Counted from the stretch's first letter, positions 15,413 through 23,550 are shown. The stretch: DNA of 64,000 nt from Polynucleobacter sp. MWH-UH23A (GCF_040409805.1 NZ_CP099572.1:620001-684000), one strand, 5' to 3'. Notes: a model not told the origin generated them from the sequence alone. Numbers and translations: made by a program.

Positions 15413-15790
15413 CTATCTTTTTACGCTTTTCTTGCAAGGGAAACGTTCAGAAAAGAAGCGCAAAATATTGCCTGCAGCTGGTTCCATTGCGTATTCCGGA
15501 TGCTTGTCTGACCATTTGGTAAGGTCTGCAATAACCTCATCTCTAGTAGAGGCAGGCTGATTCATGCAGATAAGGGATTCAACCTTTTTTGGCTTGCGTG
15601 AAACCATGTATGAGTCGTAGACCGCAGTCACATACCCGATACAAAAACTTCTCGATTCAGGGCTTGAGGGCGTTTTACAAGTACTTATAACTTCTTGAGT
15701 GCTTGGTACCCGTATTTTTTCCTGCGCTACTGCTTGCGCAGTTGCCATCACGTAAAGGCTAGATGCCAAAATATATAAACGATATTTCAT
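15413..15790 (-). CDS. Rap1a/Tai-like small periplasmic protein
   Basis: 125 residues, signal peptide of about 22, AGGAGG before the start. The pattern FCIGYVTAVYD...CMNQPAS...V...L..W...HPE...A...I..FF...FPC fits the Rap1a/Tai fold, whose characterised members are periplasmic immunity proteins against type VI amidase effectors. Three or four Cys likely form disulphides. No effector or secretion gene is visible nearby, so this may be an orphan immunity protein or a member with another role. Confidence 0.65.
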   Translation of the reverse strand: MKYRLYILASSLYVMATAQAVAQEKIRVPSTQEVISTCKTPSSPESRSFCIGYVTAVYDSYMVSRKPKKVESLICMNQPASTRDEVIADLTKWSDKHPEYAMEPAAGNILRFFSERFPCKKSVKR

Positions 15791-15923
15791 TTAATCCTCC
15801 TATTTCATTGCCCTAAATTCACTCTTAACAATATGCGTTAAAAATTAAAGCCAGGACACATGTCCAGTTAACTCCGTAAATATATGCACGGCAAGTAGGC
15901 GATAGAGATTTATAAGCAATAAA

Positions 15924-15937
15924 TTGATTTATCTCAA
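15924..15937 (+). promoter_or_regulatory. FNR-like box (9 of 10)
   Basis: TTGATTTATCTCAA differs at one base from TTGAT-N4-ATCAA. It lies 88 bases before the secreted-protein gene at 16025. No good -10 element was found at class II distance. The remainder of 15791-16024 holds only a short inverted repeat, GGACA-CA-TGTCC, at 15854-15865. Confidence 0.45.
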
Positions 15938-16024
15938 AATAAGAGAAAAATAATTTAATAGACTCAAATCATCAAATCAACAAGGTAAAGAATGAAATTG
16001 TGAAACTTTTAAGGGAGCTGGATC

Positions 16025-16435
16025 ATGAAGCTAGTAAAGTTTGTAGCATGCATATTGGTAGCGCTCTGCAGTAGCACACCATATGCGCAAATTCCTAAAG
16101 CGCAATATTCAGATGAGATCCCCTATATATCCGGAGGGATAGGTAGTGGTGAGTCTGAAGCAATTGAAGGGCAAGCAAAGCAGTGGCCCCTTATGCTGCA
16201 ATTTTCACAAATCGATGCAAAGGGATGGGGAAGTTGGATTTCAGGGGTCAAGGTACGAATTTTGAGTAACCAAAAAAACGAAATCTTCTCTTGCACGTGT
16301 GAAGGGCCGCTTTTATTGATCGACCTCAAATCTGGAGAGTACATGGTAGAGGCTTCATATAGCGGGGTATCTCAACAAAAGACTCTATTGGTTAAGAAGG
16401 GGCAGCCTGAAAAAGTATCCATTTACTGGAAATAG
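16025..16435 (+). CDS. Secreted protein of unknown function, possible Ig-like fold
   Basis: 136 residues, signal peptide of about 21 (PYAQ). The mature part is beta-rich with a CTC motif near residue 90 and looks like a carboxypeptidase-regulatory-type sandwich (GVKVRILSNQ, then SGEYMVEASYSG). GGGAG precedes the start. An imperfect FNR box lies 88 bases upstream. No family is firmly recognised. Confidence 0.6.
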   Translation: MKLVKFVACILVALCSSTPYAQIPKAQYSDEIPYISGGIGSGESEAIEGQAKQWPLMLQFSQIDAKGWGSWISGVKVRILSNQKNEIFSCTCEGPLLLIDLKSGEYMVEASYSGVSQQKTLLVKKGQPEKVSIYWK

Positions 16436-16478
16436 ACTGAATCTTTTTGCTAATTTACTCCATTGGTAATTTGATGGA

Positions 16479-17075
16479 TTAGTTTGTAAGGCAGTCAACC
16501 AGTCGTTCAAATTTCTTGGTATCAAAATTTAGATTGTCAAATCTAAATAGAGACGGATTTTCTGGGGGCTCGGTTCTACGTACCCTATATTGCTCCCAAT
16601 GAGCAAGTTTCCATTCATCACGTGCATTAGCGCGATTTTCTATTCTGCGTTTTGCTTCATTCTCAATCAGGTCTATCCATGCTAAACGAATAATTGTGTT
16701 CGTTGGTATACCTAAAGCAGCTGGACTAAACATTTTGCCGCTTTTGATTTCGGATGAAAATGGAGCATCTAAGATGATGTTGACTCCAAGCATAAGATTT
16801 TCTCGAGCAATATCGACAATTCCAGAGTATTCCCAGTCTCGTAAGTTCTTCAGAAAATAAGGGCTATCTCGATCATTTGGATTATTGGTTGTTAATTCCA
16901 TGACATGAGCGCTATAAGCTCCAAAAACAGTATCTTTGTCGAGGAGGAAAAAAGCTTCGCCCGTTTTCTCAATAATTAAGGGTAAGGCTTTTTTGGCTAA
17001 AGTAGACTTGCCCGTACCTGAATGACCAGCAAAAACAATTAGGCGCGGCGCTGATGGAGATAAATTGCAGCCCAT
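16479..17075 (-). CDS. P-loop nucleotide kinase-like protein
   Basis: 198 residues. Walker A GHSGTGKST at 17-25, a hydrophobic strand with LLDKD near 47 and an Arg-rich lid region (RRIENRANARDEW) near 146, as in small kinases of the gluconate/shikimate/zeta-toxin type. The substrate is unknown and no antitoxin gene is adjacent. The start at 17075 gives a standard length. It is transcribed away from the fnr-like gene. Confidence 0.7.
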   Translation of the reverse strand: MGCNLSPSAPRLIVFAGHSGTGKSTLAKKALPLIIEKTGEAFFLLDKDTVFGAYSAHVMELTTNNPNDRDSPYFLKNLRDWEYSGIVDIARENLMLGVNIILDAPFSSEIKSGKMFSPAALGIPTNTIIRLAWIDLIENEAKRRIENRANARDEWKLAHWEQYRVRRTEPPENPSLFRFDNLNFDTKKFERLVDCLTN

Positions 17076-17209
17076 TTCATATCAGTCTGGCATACATTCA
17101 AATAAATGACCAGTTAAAAACGTAATTAGATACAAATATATTTTTATTGCTATTCCGCTTTTTAAGACTTATAAAGAAATATGTAATTTCGCATTTATCG
17201 ATTGACAAT

Positions 17210-18016
17210 ATGCATACCAAGGGTCGTACAGCAATACACTCAGACTCTAGCGCGCCATGTTCAACTTGTGCGCAACGCACTAGATGTGTCATTAATAAGA
17301 TATCCACAAAAGAAGTAGGGATTCTTTCATCTTCTTATATATCTCGAAAATCACTTCAGGAGGGGCAGTACGTTTATAGAAGAGATGGTTTATTTACAAA
17401 TGCCTATTCACTAAGGTTTGGCGCTGTGAAAAGTGAACTAGTTTTTCGTGATGGAATACCTCAGGTAACTCATTTTTCAGTGCCCGGTGAAGTGCTTGGA
17501 TTAGATGGCCTTAGTAGCGGAAAATATCAGCTAGATGCGATCTGTTTGGGCTCCGTGGAGGTTTGTTCTATTCCCATAGCAGACGTCAAGGCTATGATCC
17601 AAAGCTATCCAGAGTTTATGAGTGAGCTGGCAAATGCACTTAGTGACTTGCTCAATATTTCATATGCTCACAATTACGATTTAATGAACTTGAGTTCATT
17701 GGAGAGGGTTGCCGACTTTCTAATTAATTACTCCAACAGGTTGAGCACGGTTGGGTATGATCGCGATCACTTTATATTGCCCATGTCACGACCTGACTTG
17801 GCTAATTATTTGGGTATTACTGTTGAAACCTTAAGCAGATCTCTATCGCATTTAGAGAAAATAAATGTCATTAAATCCAAAAATCGCGAAATTACGTTTA
17901 TATCTAGATCGCCAATCTTTGAAATGCCAAACTCAATAACACTAAGAGAGCGCCATGAGCTGACAAAAAGTGGAGCTCATTCATATCCCCCCATAAAAGA
18001 GAGAAGAAAGCCATGA
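17210..18016 (+). CDS. fnr: FNR-type oxygen-sensing transcription regulator
   Basis: 268 residues from the ATG at 17210; a start at 17147 would add 21 residues upstream of the family's usual N-terminus. C17, C20 and C26 have the Cys-x2-Cys-x5-Cys spacing of FNR's [4Fe-4S] ligands, and C119 in VEVC corresponds to the fourth. A cyclic-nucleotide-type beta-roll follows, then a helix-turn-helix (193-216) with E206, S209 and R210 in VETLSR, the residues that read TTGAT half-sites. Perfect boxes of that type occur from 18.4 to 30.1 kb, so it probably drives this island when oxygen is low. The symbol denotes the family; a second chromosomal FNR may exist. Confidence 0.9.
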   Translation: MHTKGRTAIHSDSSAPCSTCAQRTRCVINKISTKEVGILSSSYISRKSLQEGQYVYRRDGLFTNAYSLRFGAVKSELVFRDGIPQVTHFSVPGEVLGLDGLSSGKYQLDAICLGSVEVCSIPIADVKAMIQSYPEFMSELANALSDLLNISYAHNYDLMNLSSLERVADFLINYSNRLSTVGYDRDHFILPMSRPDLANYLGITVETLSRSLSHLEKINVIKSKNREITFISRSPIFEMPNSITLRERHELTKSGAHSYPPIKERRKP

Positions 18017-18045
18017 GGAATTAGTGTGCCTGGTGTCTTTGTGGG

Positions 18046-18222
18046 CTAGTCCGCTGTATCGGTAGTATCTTTATGACGCTCATAGCTTTGCAATATCTTC
18101 TCTCTAAAAGTTAGATCTTCAAAAATTAGCTTTTCTAGTTCCTCGGCATGTCTTTTTGATGTTTCACCAGGCTGTTCAGTAAGCCAATCATATATGTCGA
18201 TAATTTTTTTCATATTAAACAT
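18046..18222 (-). CDS. Small acidic protein (58 residues), unknown
   Basis: Begins MFNMKKIIDIYDWLTE and ends KDTTDTAD. Soluble, strongly helical and charged, with no known domain. AGGAGA lies ten bases before the ATG, and the frame is clean, which supports a real gene although it is short. Upstream on the same strand are a tRNA-Gly-like sequence (18268-18340) and an FNR box (18466-18479) with a TATAAA at a proper distance, so it is probably expressed at low oxygen from a leader of about 210 bases. Confidence 0.65.
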   Translation of the reverse strand: MFNMKKIIDIYDWLTEQPGETSKRHAEELEKLIFEDLTFREKILQSYERHKDTTDTAD

Positions 18223-18267
18223 GTGATAAATCTCCTAACTTACTCCGAACATCGCCATTAATAGAAC

Positions 18268-18340
18268 GATGGGTGAGAGGATTTGAACCCCTATGACACT
18301 CCTATTGAGATTGCCGTTCTACCATTGAACTACACCCACC
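18268..18340 (-). tRNA. tRNA-Gly-like sequence, degenerate anticodon arm
   Basis: Read on the minus strand, it has a tRNA-Gly D-arm (GTTCAATGGTAGAAC), a T-arm (AGGGG-TTCAAAT-CCTCT) and a paired acceptor (GTGGGTG with CACCCAT). The anticodon stem does not pair in the usual register; GGCA...TGTC and CTC-AATAG-GAG can form a longer irregular hairpin instead. No CCA is encoded. In normal alignment the anticodon would be CAA. It is probably a tRNA relic or a tRNA-like leader element and not a working tRNA. Confidence 0.55.
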
Positions 18341-18465
18341 TTAAAGGGCATGGCCTAGATATTGTTACCGCGCTAGTAAAAGATTTCGATCTATTCCCTT
18401 TGTCATAAATCGAACTACATATCACCGTCCACAGCTACTTTATAAGTCAGCTAGTGATTTAAATT

Positions 18466-18479
18466 TTGATCCGCATCAA
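18466..18479. promoter_or_regulatory. FNR box 1
   Basis: TTGATCCGCATCAA, perfect consensus. A minus-strand TATAAA at 18439-18444 is centred 31 bases away, right for a class II promoter driving the tRNA-like/58-residue transcript. A weaker plus-strand TAGAGT lies at 18505. Confidence 0.75.
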
Positions 18480-18575
18480 ATTTTCTTCAATTTTTCAAGT
18501 TGTCTAGAGTGTATCGATAGGCTGAAGAAATTGGCAAAGATCCAATGTTCAATATTTAGAAATATTTTAAATATT

Positions 18576-18589
18576 TTGATTTATATCAA
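18576..18589 (+). promoter_or_regulatory. FNR box 2, usp promoter
   Basis: TTGATTTATATCAA, perfect consensus. TATAAA at 18609-18614 gives a predicted transcript start near 18621-18624, placing the box close to -40, the class II activator position. The usp start codon follows at 18661. Confidence 0.8.
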
Positions 18590-18660
18590 ACATGACGGTA
18601 TTGATGGATATAAATTGAAGACGTCTAAACAAATATATGAATGAATAAGGACGCACTTGT

Positions 18661-19113
18661 ATGTATAAAAAAATTCTAGTAGCAGTTGATGGTAGTGACA
18701 CCAGTAAATTAGCTCTTAAAGAGGCAATGAATCTGGCTGGAGATTGTGGATCAATATTGCGGATTGTTTATGTAGTTGATATCTACAACATGTATGCAGA
18801 AGCTGAGTATATGAATTACAAGGAAGTACAAAAATCCCTAGAGCGCGAAGGAGAAATGGTTTTGGAGAGAGCAAAGCGTAGCTTGAAGCAGTCGGGTATT
18901 TCATTTAGCCAGCATCTGATAAAGACCAGCTCGAGGAAGCCAAGAGTTGCCGAGACAATTGTGGCTGATGCAGATAAATGGAAGGCCGACCTGATAGTCG
19001 TTGGTACGCACGGTAGGCGTGGATTTAGTCGCTTTTTACTGGGAAGTGTTGCTGAGTCTATTGCGAGAGTGGCTACTAAGCCAGTGTTATTAATTCGCGG
19101 CAAGGGCAATTAG
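18661..19113 (+). CDS. Universal stress protein
   Basis: 150 residues, one UspA domain, beginning with the typical YKKILVAVDGSDTS. The ATP-binding signature G-2x-G-9x-G(S) is intact (GTHGRRGFSRFLLGS, about 119-133). First gene of a plus-strand set (18661-19971) behind a class II FNR promoter. USPs of this kind are strongly induced in anoxia in related betaproteobacteria. A second, degenerate Usp is at 36038 and a remnant at 13213. Confidence 0.93.
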   Translation: MYKKILVAVDGSDTSKLALKEAMNLAGDCGSILRIVYVVDIYNMYAEAEYMNYKEVQKSLEREGEMVLERAKRSLKQSGISFSQHLIKTSSRKPRVAETIVADADKWKADLIVVGTHGRRGFSRFLLGSVAESIARVATKPVLLIRGKGN

Positions 19114-19135
19114 AGATCTCGTCAAGTAGGTTGTT

Positions 19136-19258
19136 ATGAATCAAATGATGGATGGTTTTATGTTGAGTGGGATGGGCATCATTGGAATTCTTGTAGTAGT
19201 GGCGCTGATTCTGTCGGTGGCGGCATTGTGTAAATACCTGTTTTCGAATGAGAAGTAG
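19136..19258 (+). CDS. Small single-span membrane protein (40 residues)
   Basis: MNQMMDGFMLSGMGIIGILV begins a peptide with one hydrophobic helix (about 12-33) and the tail CKYLFSNEK. It lies 22 bases after the usp stop and before the HMA-like gene, all on one strand. A weak AGG precedes the ATG. Short envelope peptides of this type are common in stress operons; the partner is unknown. Confidence 0.55.
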   Translation: MNQMMDGFMLSGMGIIGILVVVALILSVAALCKYLFSNEK

Positions 19259-19288
19259 GTGGATGCGGATTTAATTAAGAACTATTGT

Positions 19289-19516
19289 ATGAAAACAATT
19301 AATTTAAATGTACAAGGCATATCTTCAGCAGCATCAATCAAGATTATTGAGCAAGCATTAAAAGCAATCGAAGACATATCTAGCATTCATGTTGATTGGG
19401 AGTCTGGCAGGATTCAGATTCAACGCGAGATGTCACAATCGGATGACATTATTCATGCCTTAAATGTCGCAGGTTGTCTAGCAAGTCTAGACCTTGATGA
19501 ACAGGACTCTACTTAG
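19289..19516 (+). CDS. HMA-like small protein without metal-binding cysteines
   Basis: 75 residues from the ATG at 19289; a GTG at 19259 would give 85. The fold pattern (MKTINLNVQGISSAAS, helix, strand, GRIQIQ, helix, GC) matches a heavy-metal-associated domain, but the CxxC is replaced by SSAAS, so copper binding in the normal way is unlikely. It lies in the usp transcript. Confidence 0.65.
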   Translation: MKTINLNVQGISSAASIKIIEQALKAIEDISSIHVDWESGRIQIQREMSQSDDIIHALNVAGCLASLDLDEQDST

Positions 19517-19527
19517 GAGAGTACAAA

Positions 19528-19971
19528 ATGAAAACGATGTTACATGCTAGCGCAGGAATATTTGCGATATTTTGTTTATTGGCATTTTTATCAGCAATTC
19601 TTGTCTCTGAGATTTACTATGCGCCACAGGATGTAATAGCCGTTCAGAAGACAATTTTGCAGGCTATGTGGGCTTATATACCTCTAATCTTATTTGCTGG
19701 AGCAATTGGTTATGAATTGGGTAATGAAAGAAAAGGCAATATTGTTCAAGCCAAAAAGAGGCGAATGACTGCAATTTGTCTAATCAGCATCTTTCTTTTA
19801 TTTCCAAGCGTATTTGTATTAGCAACTCAGTCCGCTGACGATATTAGAAATACGGTGTTTTATGGATTGGAAGCTTTTGAGCTAGTTCTCATGGCTTTTG
19901 TGGTTATCTTACTAGCCTTGAATGCCCGAGATGGAAGTAGGCTAACTGCCGATAGACCAACGCAACCCTAA
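19528..19971 (+). CDS. Four-helix membrane protein, unknown
   Basis: 147 residues with four predicted membrane helices (about 8-28, 45-65, 80-100, 115-135). TAGGAG precedes the ATG by a normal distance. No family recognised. Last gene of the usp set; its end overlaps the convergent SemiSWEET gene by four bases. Confidence 0.65.
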   Translation: MKTMLHASAGIFAIFCLLAFLSAILVSEIYYAPQDVIAVQKTILQAMWAYIPLILFAGAIGYELGNERKGNIVQAKKRRMTAICLISIFLLFPSVFVLATQSADDIRNTVFYGLEAFELVLMAFVVILLALNARDGSRLTADRPTQP

Positions 19972-20243
19972 CGATTGGATTCGGATCGAATTTTTAACGT
20001 CAAGATGCTACCAGCTAAAAGTAGACTCAAGGAGTTGGATAAGATGAGCGGCCATTTATGAATCAATATCCCGTATAAAAGCCATGTTGCAGCGCCGGCT
20101 GTAAAGAGTGAGTACACAAAGATTGAAATGCAATGAAAGTTTTGGCTTTTCCAAATCTGGTGGGCTTGCGGAATGAGGGCGACACCGGTAATCGCTGCCG
20201 CGAGAAAGCCTATATATTCAATGATCTGCGCTGAATCTAGCAT
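19968..20243 (-). CDS. SemiSWEET-type PQ-loop transporter
   Basis: 91 residues with three membrane helices and the PQ motif at 25-26 (ALIPQAHQIWKS), the size and layout of bacterial SemiSWEET sugar carriers, which work as dimers. Last gene of the seven-gene minus-strand set starting at 22496. The substrate is unknown. Confidence 0.85.
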   Translation of the reverse strand: MLDSAQIIEYIGFLAAAITGVALIPQAHQIWKSQNFHCISIFVYSLFTAGAATWLLYGILIHKWPLILSNSLSLLLAGSILTLKIRSESNR

Positions 20244-20266
20244 GTCATTCCATCAATAACTTGCTA

Positions 20267-20689
20267 CTATCCCATCGCTTGGTCGATAAATTGATTCAAT
20301 TGAGTAGATTGAAGGGCGCCGCTAACTCTATTGATCTCTTTACCATTCTTAAATAGCGCAAGAGTGGGAATGGAGCGAATGTTAAATTTCGCACCTATTG
20401 CAGGGTATTTTTCAGTATCAATTTTTACGTGAGCTATCTTATTGGAGCGTGCGGCGGCGCTTGCTTCAAATGTGGGCGCAAACATCTTGCAGGGGCCACA
20501 CCAAGGAGCCCAAAAATCAACAATGACAGGCAGGCTAGAGTCCTTCATTAGCTCCTCAAAGGCTAGTTCATCGGGGGAGATTGGAAGAGCTAGAAGATCT
20601 TTTTTGCACGCACCACATGTAGGTGCGCTAGCAATTTTTTCAATTGGGAAACGATTTCCTTTGCTGCAGTGTGGGCATGAAACAATCAT
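20267..20689 (-). CDS. trxC: Thioredoxin 2 (TrxC-type, zinc-binding)
   Basis: 140 residues from the ATG at 20689, which follows AAGGAG; the frame is open further upstream without a better start. An N-terminal zinc ribbon (C5, C8, C25, C28) precedes a thioredoxin fold with WCGPC at 63-67 and the cis-Pro in RSIPT. TrxC is an oxidative-stress disulphide reductase with zinc-modulated redox potential. It sits next to ohr, consistent with peroxide defence. Confidence 0.92.
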   Translation of the reverse strand: MIVSCPHCSKGNRFPIEKIASAPTCGACKKDLLALPISPDELAFEELMKDSSLPVIVDFWAPWCGPCKMFAPTFEASAAARSNKIAHVKIDTEKYPAIGAKFNIRSIPTLALFKNGKEINRVSGALQSTQLNQFIDQAMG

Positions 20690-20708
20690 TTTTTCACTCC
20701 TTAGGTGA

Positions 20709-21137
20709 TCAAAGCAAAATAAGCTCAACAGGAATATTCCCCCTGGTGGCATTTGAATAAGGACAAACCTTATGGGCCTCATCAATGATTTTCTGTGCGA
20801 GACTTCTTTCAACCCCAGGCAAAGAGATGCTTAATTTCACAGCAATTCCAAAGCCTAAAGGAGTTGGCCCAATATCAACACTCGCGTCGATGAAGGTATC
20901 GCTAGGTACATTCACTTCCATCGGGCCCGCCACAAACCGCATTGCGCCAAGAAAGCATGCAGAATAGCCAACAGCAAATAGTTGCTCTGGGTTGGTGCCA
21001 GTACCAGAGCCACCCATTTCCTTGGGTGGCGTAAGCACTACATCTACATGCCCATCATCTGTGCGTGAGTGACCGTCTCTACCCCCGGTGGTGTGAGCAT
21101 GAGCGGTATAAACAACTTTATCTAGTTTGGTAAGCAT
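20709..21137 (-). CDS. ohr: Organic hydroperoxide resistance protein (Ohr/OsmC family)
   Basis: 142 residues. The reactive cysteines are C61 (YSACFLG) and C125 (HKVCPYSNATRGN), spaced as in Ohr, which reduces organic hydroperoxides with lipoyl-type dithiols. GGAGC precedes the start. It lies between trxC and a DUF2789 gene in the FNR-linked minus operon. Ohr is normally controlled by the MarR protein OhrR, which is not adjacent here. Confidence 0.92.
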   Translation of the reverse strand: MLTKLDKVVYTAHAHTTGGRDGHSRTDDGHVDVVLTPPKEMGGSGTGTNPEQLFAVGYSACFLGAMRFVAGPMEVNVPSDTFIDASVDIGPTPLGFGIAVKLSISLPGVERSLAQKIIDEAHKVCPYSNATRGNIPVELILL

Positions 21138-21171
21138 ATAAGCTCCTTTATTGACCCTGTGGGTAAATGTC

Positions 21172-21402
21172 TTATCTCAGTAGGCTATTTAAAAGATCTA
21201 CCGTCTCAGCCCAGTCAGCATTTTTCGAGCATTCATCACGTAGAAAAGCAGCTTGACTTGGTTTCCAGAAGGGTGCATTAGATAGCAAAATCCCATTACC
21301 CAGAGGAGAGTGAGTTTTAATAAATTCGTTAATTGAGTTTGAATCAGAAGCTAATCCTAGTTGATTAAATAATTCTTTAAGAGGATGGTTTGGCGATTCC
21401 AT
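21172..21402 (-). CDS. DUF2789 family protein
   Basis: 76 residues with the family pattern FNQLGL...I..FI..H.PL...ILLS.APFW...Q..FLRDE...DADWAE.VDLLN.LLR. The role is unknown. A paralogue is at 30461-30700 in the same island. AAGGAG precedes the ATG. Confidence 0.85.
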   Translation of the reverse strand: MESPNHPLKELFNQLGLASDSNSINEFIKTHSPLGNGILLSNAPFWKPSQAAFLRDECSKNADWAETVDLLNSLLR

Positions 21403-21467
21403 AAGTTTTTCTCCTTAGTGAGAATTTATATTTCAGACTATTTGTTGTTTTACCAGGCCCACAAGGA

Positions 21468-21674
21468 CTATTCCCTTACTTTGGCAATCAAATTTTCTTT
21501 GTATCCACAACCATCTTCAATTGCCAAACGAAGTGCTTCAAGTTCAAAAGCGCTTGCATCTACCTCATTTTGATTTAACTGCATCGAATTAGTATTGCCT
21601 TCTAGATTAATGATGTAAGTCCAGACAACTTCAGGAGACCAGTCCCTAGTGAAAATATCGACAATTCGTTTCAT
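21468..21674 (-). CDS. Hypothetical 68-residue protein, paralogue of 11915-12112
   Basis: Begins MKRIVDIFTRDWSPEVVWTY and shares its N-terminal 20 residues and an acidic middle with the protein at 11915. Soluble, no known domain. Part of the minus-strand stress operon. Confidence 0.7.
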   Translation of the reverse strand: MKRIVDIFTRDWSPEVVWTYIINLEGNTNSMQLNQNEVDASAFELEALRLAIEDGCGYKENLIAKVRE

Positions 21675-21727
21675 GATTTAGCCCTTGTTGATTTATCGGA
21701 TAAATATTGGATTCCGCAACAACACAC

Positions 21728-22249
21728 TTATTCGCCTTTGGACGCCTCAATTGCTACTTTGATGACAACTTCATCGCTAATCTGTGGCGAATATTTACCC
21801 ATGTTGAAGTCTGATCTTTGGATTACCGCTACGGCATTTGCGCCAAAGTGCTCTTTTCCAGTAATTGGGTGCTTTCCGTATTCAAAATGGATTACTTCCA
21901 GTGTGACGTGTTCGCAGATATCTTTTATTGTTAAGACACCATGAACTGCCGTGACCTTTGAGCCCTCGAATTCAACTTTATCCGAGACAAATGTGGCCTT
22001 CGGATACTCTGAGGTATTGAGAAACTCAATGCCCTGAATATGGGAGTTGAATAATTCAGAGCCAGTATTGACGGATCTTGTGTCAATCTCAATATTCACA
22101 GACCCGTTTTGTGATTTCAAATTGAGCTTGATAACCCCGCTAAGCTTGTCAAATCGGCTAATTTGCCTTGAGAAGCCAAAATGGCAATACTCGAAATAAG
22201 CAAAGGTGTGGCCAGGATCTAATACAAATAGTTGATTAGTTTTTGTCAT
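21728..22249 (-). CDS. YceI family protein, cytoplasmic form
   Basis: 173 residues, lipocalin-like beta-barrel with typical YceI features (FVLDPGHTFAYFEYCHFGFS at the start, then KLNLKSQNGSV, and a C-terminal strand with ISDEVVIKVAIEA). YceI proteins bind isoprenoid-type lipids and respond to pH or stress. No signal peptide is present, unlike E. coli YceI. GGAGTC lies before the start. Confidence 0.88.
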   Translation of the reverse strand: MTKTNQLFVLDPGHTFAYFEYCHFGFSRQISRFDKLSGVIKLNLKSQNGSVNIEIDTRSVNTGSELFNSHIQGIEFLNTSEYPKATFVSDKVEFEGSKVTAVHGVLTIKDICEHVTLEVIHFEYGKHPITGKEHFGANAVAVIQRSDFNMGKYSPQISDEVVIKVAIEASKGE

Positions 22250-22277
22250 ATATGACTCCTTAATAATTGATGCAAAA

Positions 22278-22496
22278 TTAAATTGCGGTAACTACTAGTA
22301 CGCCTAAGGTAATTTTTTCCTCAAACTGTTCACGTTTAAGGTAAGCGGCCTCACCGGTTGATTTAAGGATCGAAAGGCCAGTGCTTGAATCAAAACTGGC
22401 TTCATAGTCGCCCGGTGCAATGGGTGAGAATCCAATATCAGTGCCATCAAAAGCATGTCTACGTCCTAAAAATCCTTGATTTACATGTACTTGCAT
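22278..22496 (-). CDS. Hypothetical 72-residue protein
   Basis: First gene of the minus-strand operon behind the paired FNR boxes. It begins MQVHVNQGFLGRRHAFDGTD; compact and soluble, with a hydrophobic end (GVLVVTAI). No family recognised. GGAGCC precedes the ATG. Confidence 0.65.
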   Translation of the reverse strand: MQVHVNQGFLGRRHAFDGTDIGFSPIAPGDYEASFDSSTGLSILKSTGEAAYLKREQFEEKITLGVLVVTAI

Positions 22497-22596
22497 AGTG
22501 AGGCTCCTTCAGGGTCAATAAAGCGGTTAATTTCTTTTATTTGACATTCATTACCAATTCTTTAAGTCAATGATCTCGTTGGCTTCAAAAAATTTC

Positions 22597-22610
22597 TTGA
22601 TATGTATCAA
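22597..22610. promoter_or_regulatory. FNR box 3 (divergent promoter)
   Basis: TTGATATGTATCAA, perfect consensus, nearer the minus-strand operon, 100 bases before the start at 22496. The -10 for that direction is weak. Confidence 0.75.
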
Positions 22611-22637
22611 AAATATTCGAGAGATTCTTTGAATTAA

Positions 22638-22651
22638 TTGATACGTATCAA
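22638..22651. promoter_or_regulatory. FNR box 4 (divergent promoter)
   Basis: TTGATACGTATCAA, a complete 14-base palindrome, centred 41 bases from box 3. TATCTT at 22673-22678 lies at class II distance for the plus-strand operon starting at 22736. The boxes are about four helical turns apart, so two FNR dimers could bind one face of the DNA. Confidence 0.78.
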
Positions 22652-22735
22652 AATAATTTTTTCCTTGAGTTTTATCTTGGTTCATACACCAATTGGTGTT
22701 TATGAAAATTCATATAGGTAAACGAGGAGATGTAA

Positions 22736-23092
22736 ATGAACAAAATTATTCAAAAAATCATGGTGGCTACTTTTGGGGTTGCATTGACTTCGGGTGTCTA
22801 TGCGGCTGATATGGGGAGGATTACGATTTTGTCGCCCAAAAATGATGCAATCGTAAATGCTCGATCCGTTGTAAAACTTTCTTATAAGGTGGCCTTAGGC
22901 CCCGAAGGAAACCACCTTCACGTCTATGTTGATGATCAAAAGCCAATTGTTGATCGCAATGTGAGTGGCTGCCCATGCACTGTTGATTTGCCAGCACTAT
23001 CACCTGGTATGCATGTGGTGGTTGTAAAAGAGGCACGCGCCGATCATAGTTTGACTGGCGTTGAGGCATCAACCATTGTTACTGCTAAATAA
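22736..23092 (+). CDS. Secreted protein with an Ig-like/DUF4399-type domain
   Basis: 118 residues, signal peptide of about 23 (VYAAD). The mature beta-sandwich carries GNHLHVYVDDQKPI and a CPC motif near residue 80, with His residues that could bind metal or haem. First gene of the long plus-strand operon behind FNR box 4. CGAGGAG precedes the ATG. The DUF4399 resemblance is from the NHLHVYVD pattern only. Confidence 0.65.
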   Translation: MNKIIQKIMVATFGVALTSGVYAADMGRITILSPKNDAIVNARSVVKLSYKVALGPEGNHLHVYVDDQKPIVDRNVSGCPCTVDLPALSPGMHVVVVKEARADHSLTGVEASTIVTAK

Positions 23093-23096
23093 AGAT

Positions 23097-23498
23097 ATGC
23101 AATCGCTACTCTACGCCCTTATTCAGGCAATTCATAACATTGGCGCTGTAGTCATTGTCGGAGTAGGGGCGTATGGTTTATTTTTTGCGATAGGCGAATA
23201 TAGGCGTTTATTGGCTGGGGTGCAAGCATTTGCCTGGGTTATACAAGGAATTACTGGCGGAGCATTTGGTCTAACCACCTTTCATTATTACCACCAGCTA
23301 CCGGACATCCATGGCACAGCTATTGCGGTGCTGCTAATCAAAATTGCTTGCGTGATATTGGGTTTCATATTCTCCGCAACATATGTGATTTATTGCACTC
23401 GCTTTTCAAAAACGATTGAAAAGATTTATTGGTGGCCTATGTTTATGTTTGGTGTTCTAGCACTTATTTCTGCTGCATTTTTGAGATGGTTTTCATAA
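23097..23498 (+). CDS. Four-helix membrane protein, unknown
   Basis: 133 residues from the ATG at 23097, four bases after the upstream stop; the frame is open to a TTG at 23061. Four membrane helices with His residues (near 10, 60 and 63) that recall haem-binding small membrane proteins such as the CopD family, but the match is loose. It is likely co-transcribed with the secreted protein and sodB. Confidence 0.6.
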   Translation: MQSLLYALIQAIHNIGAVVIVGVGAYGLFFAIGEYRRLLAGVQAFAWVIQGITGGAFGLTTFHYYHQLPDIHGTAIAVLLIKIACVILGFIFSATYVIYCTRFSKTIEKIYWWPMFMFGVLALISAAFLRWFS

Positions 23499-23550
23499 GT
23501 TCAAAGCAAATTATTGCACTTGGTTACTTGGATATTTAAAAGGAATTCAC

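Noticed and set aside
16479..17075. P-loop kinase as a zeta-type toxin
   Set aside because: No antitoxin gene is next to it, and the motifs fit general small kinases equally well.
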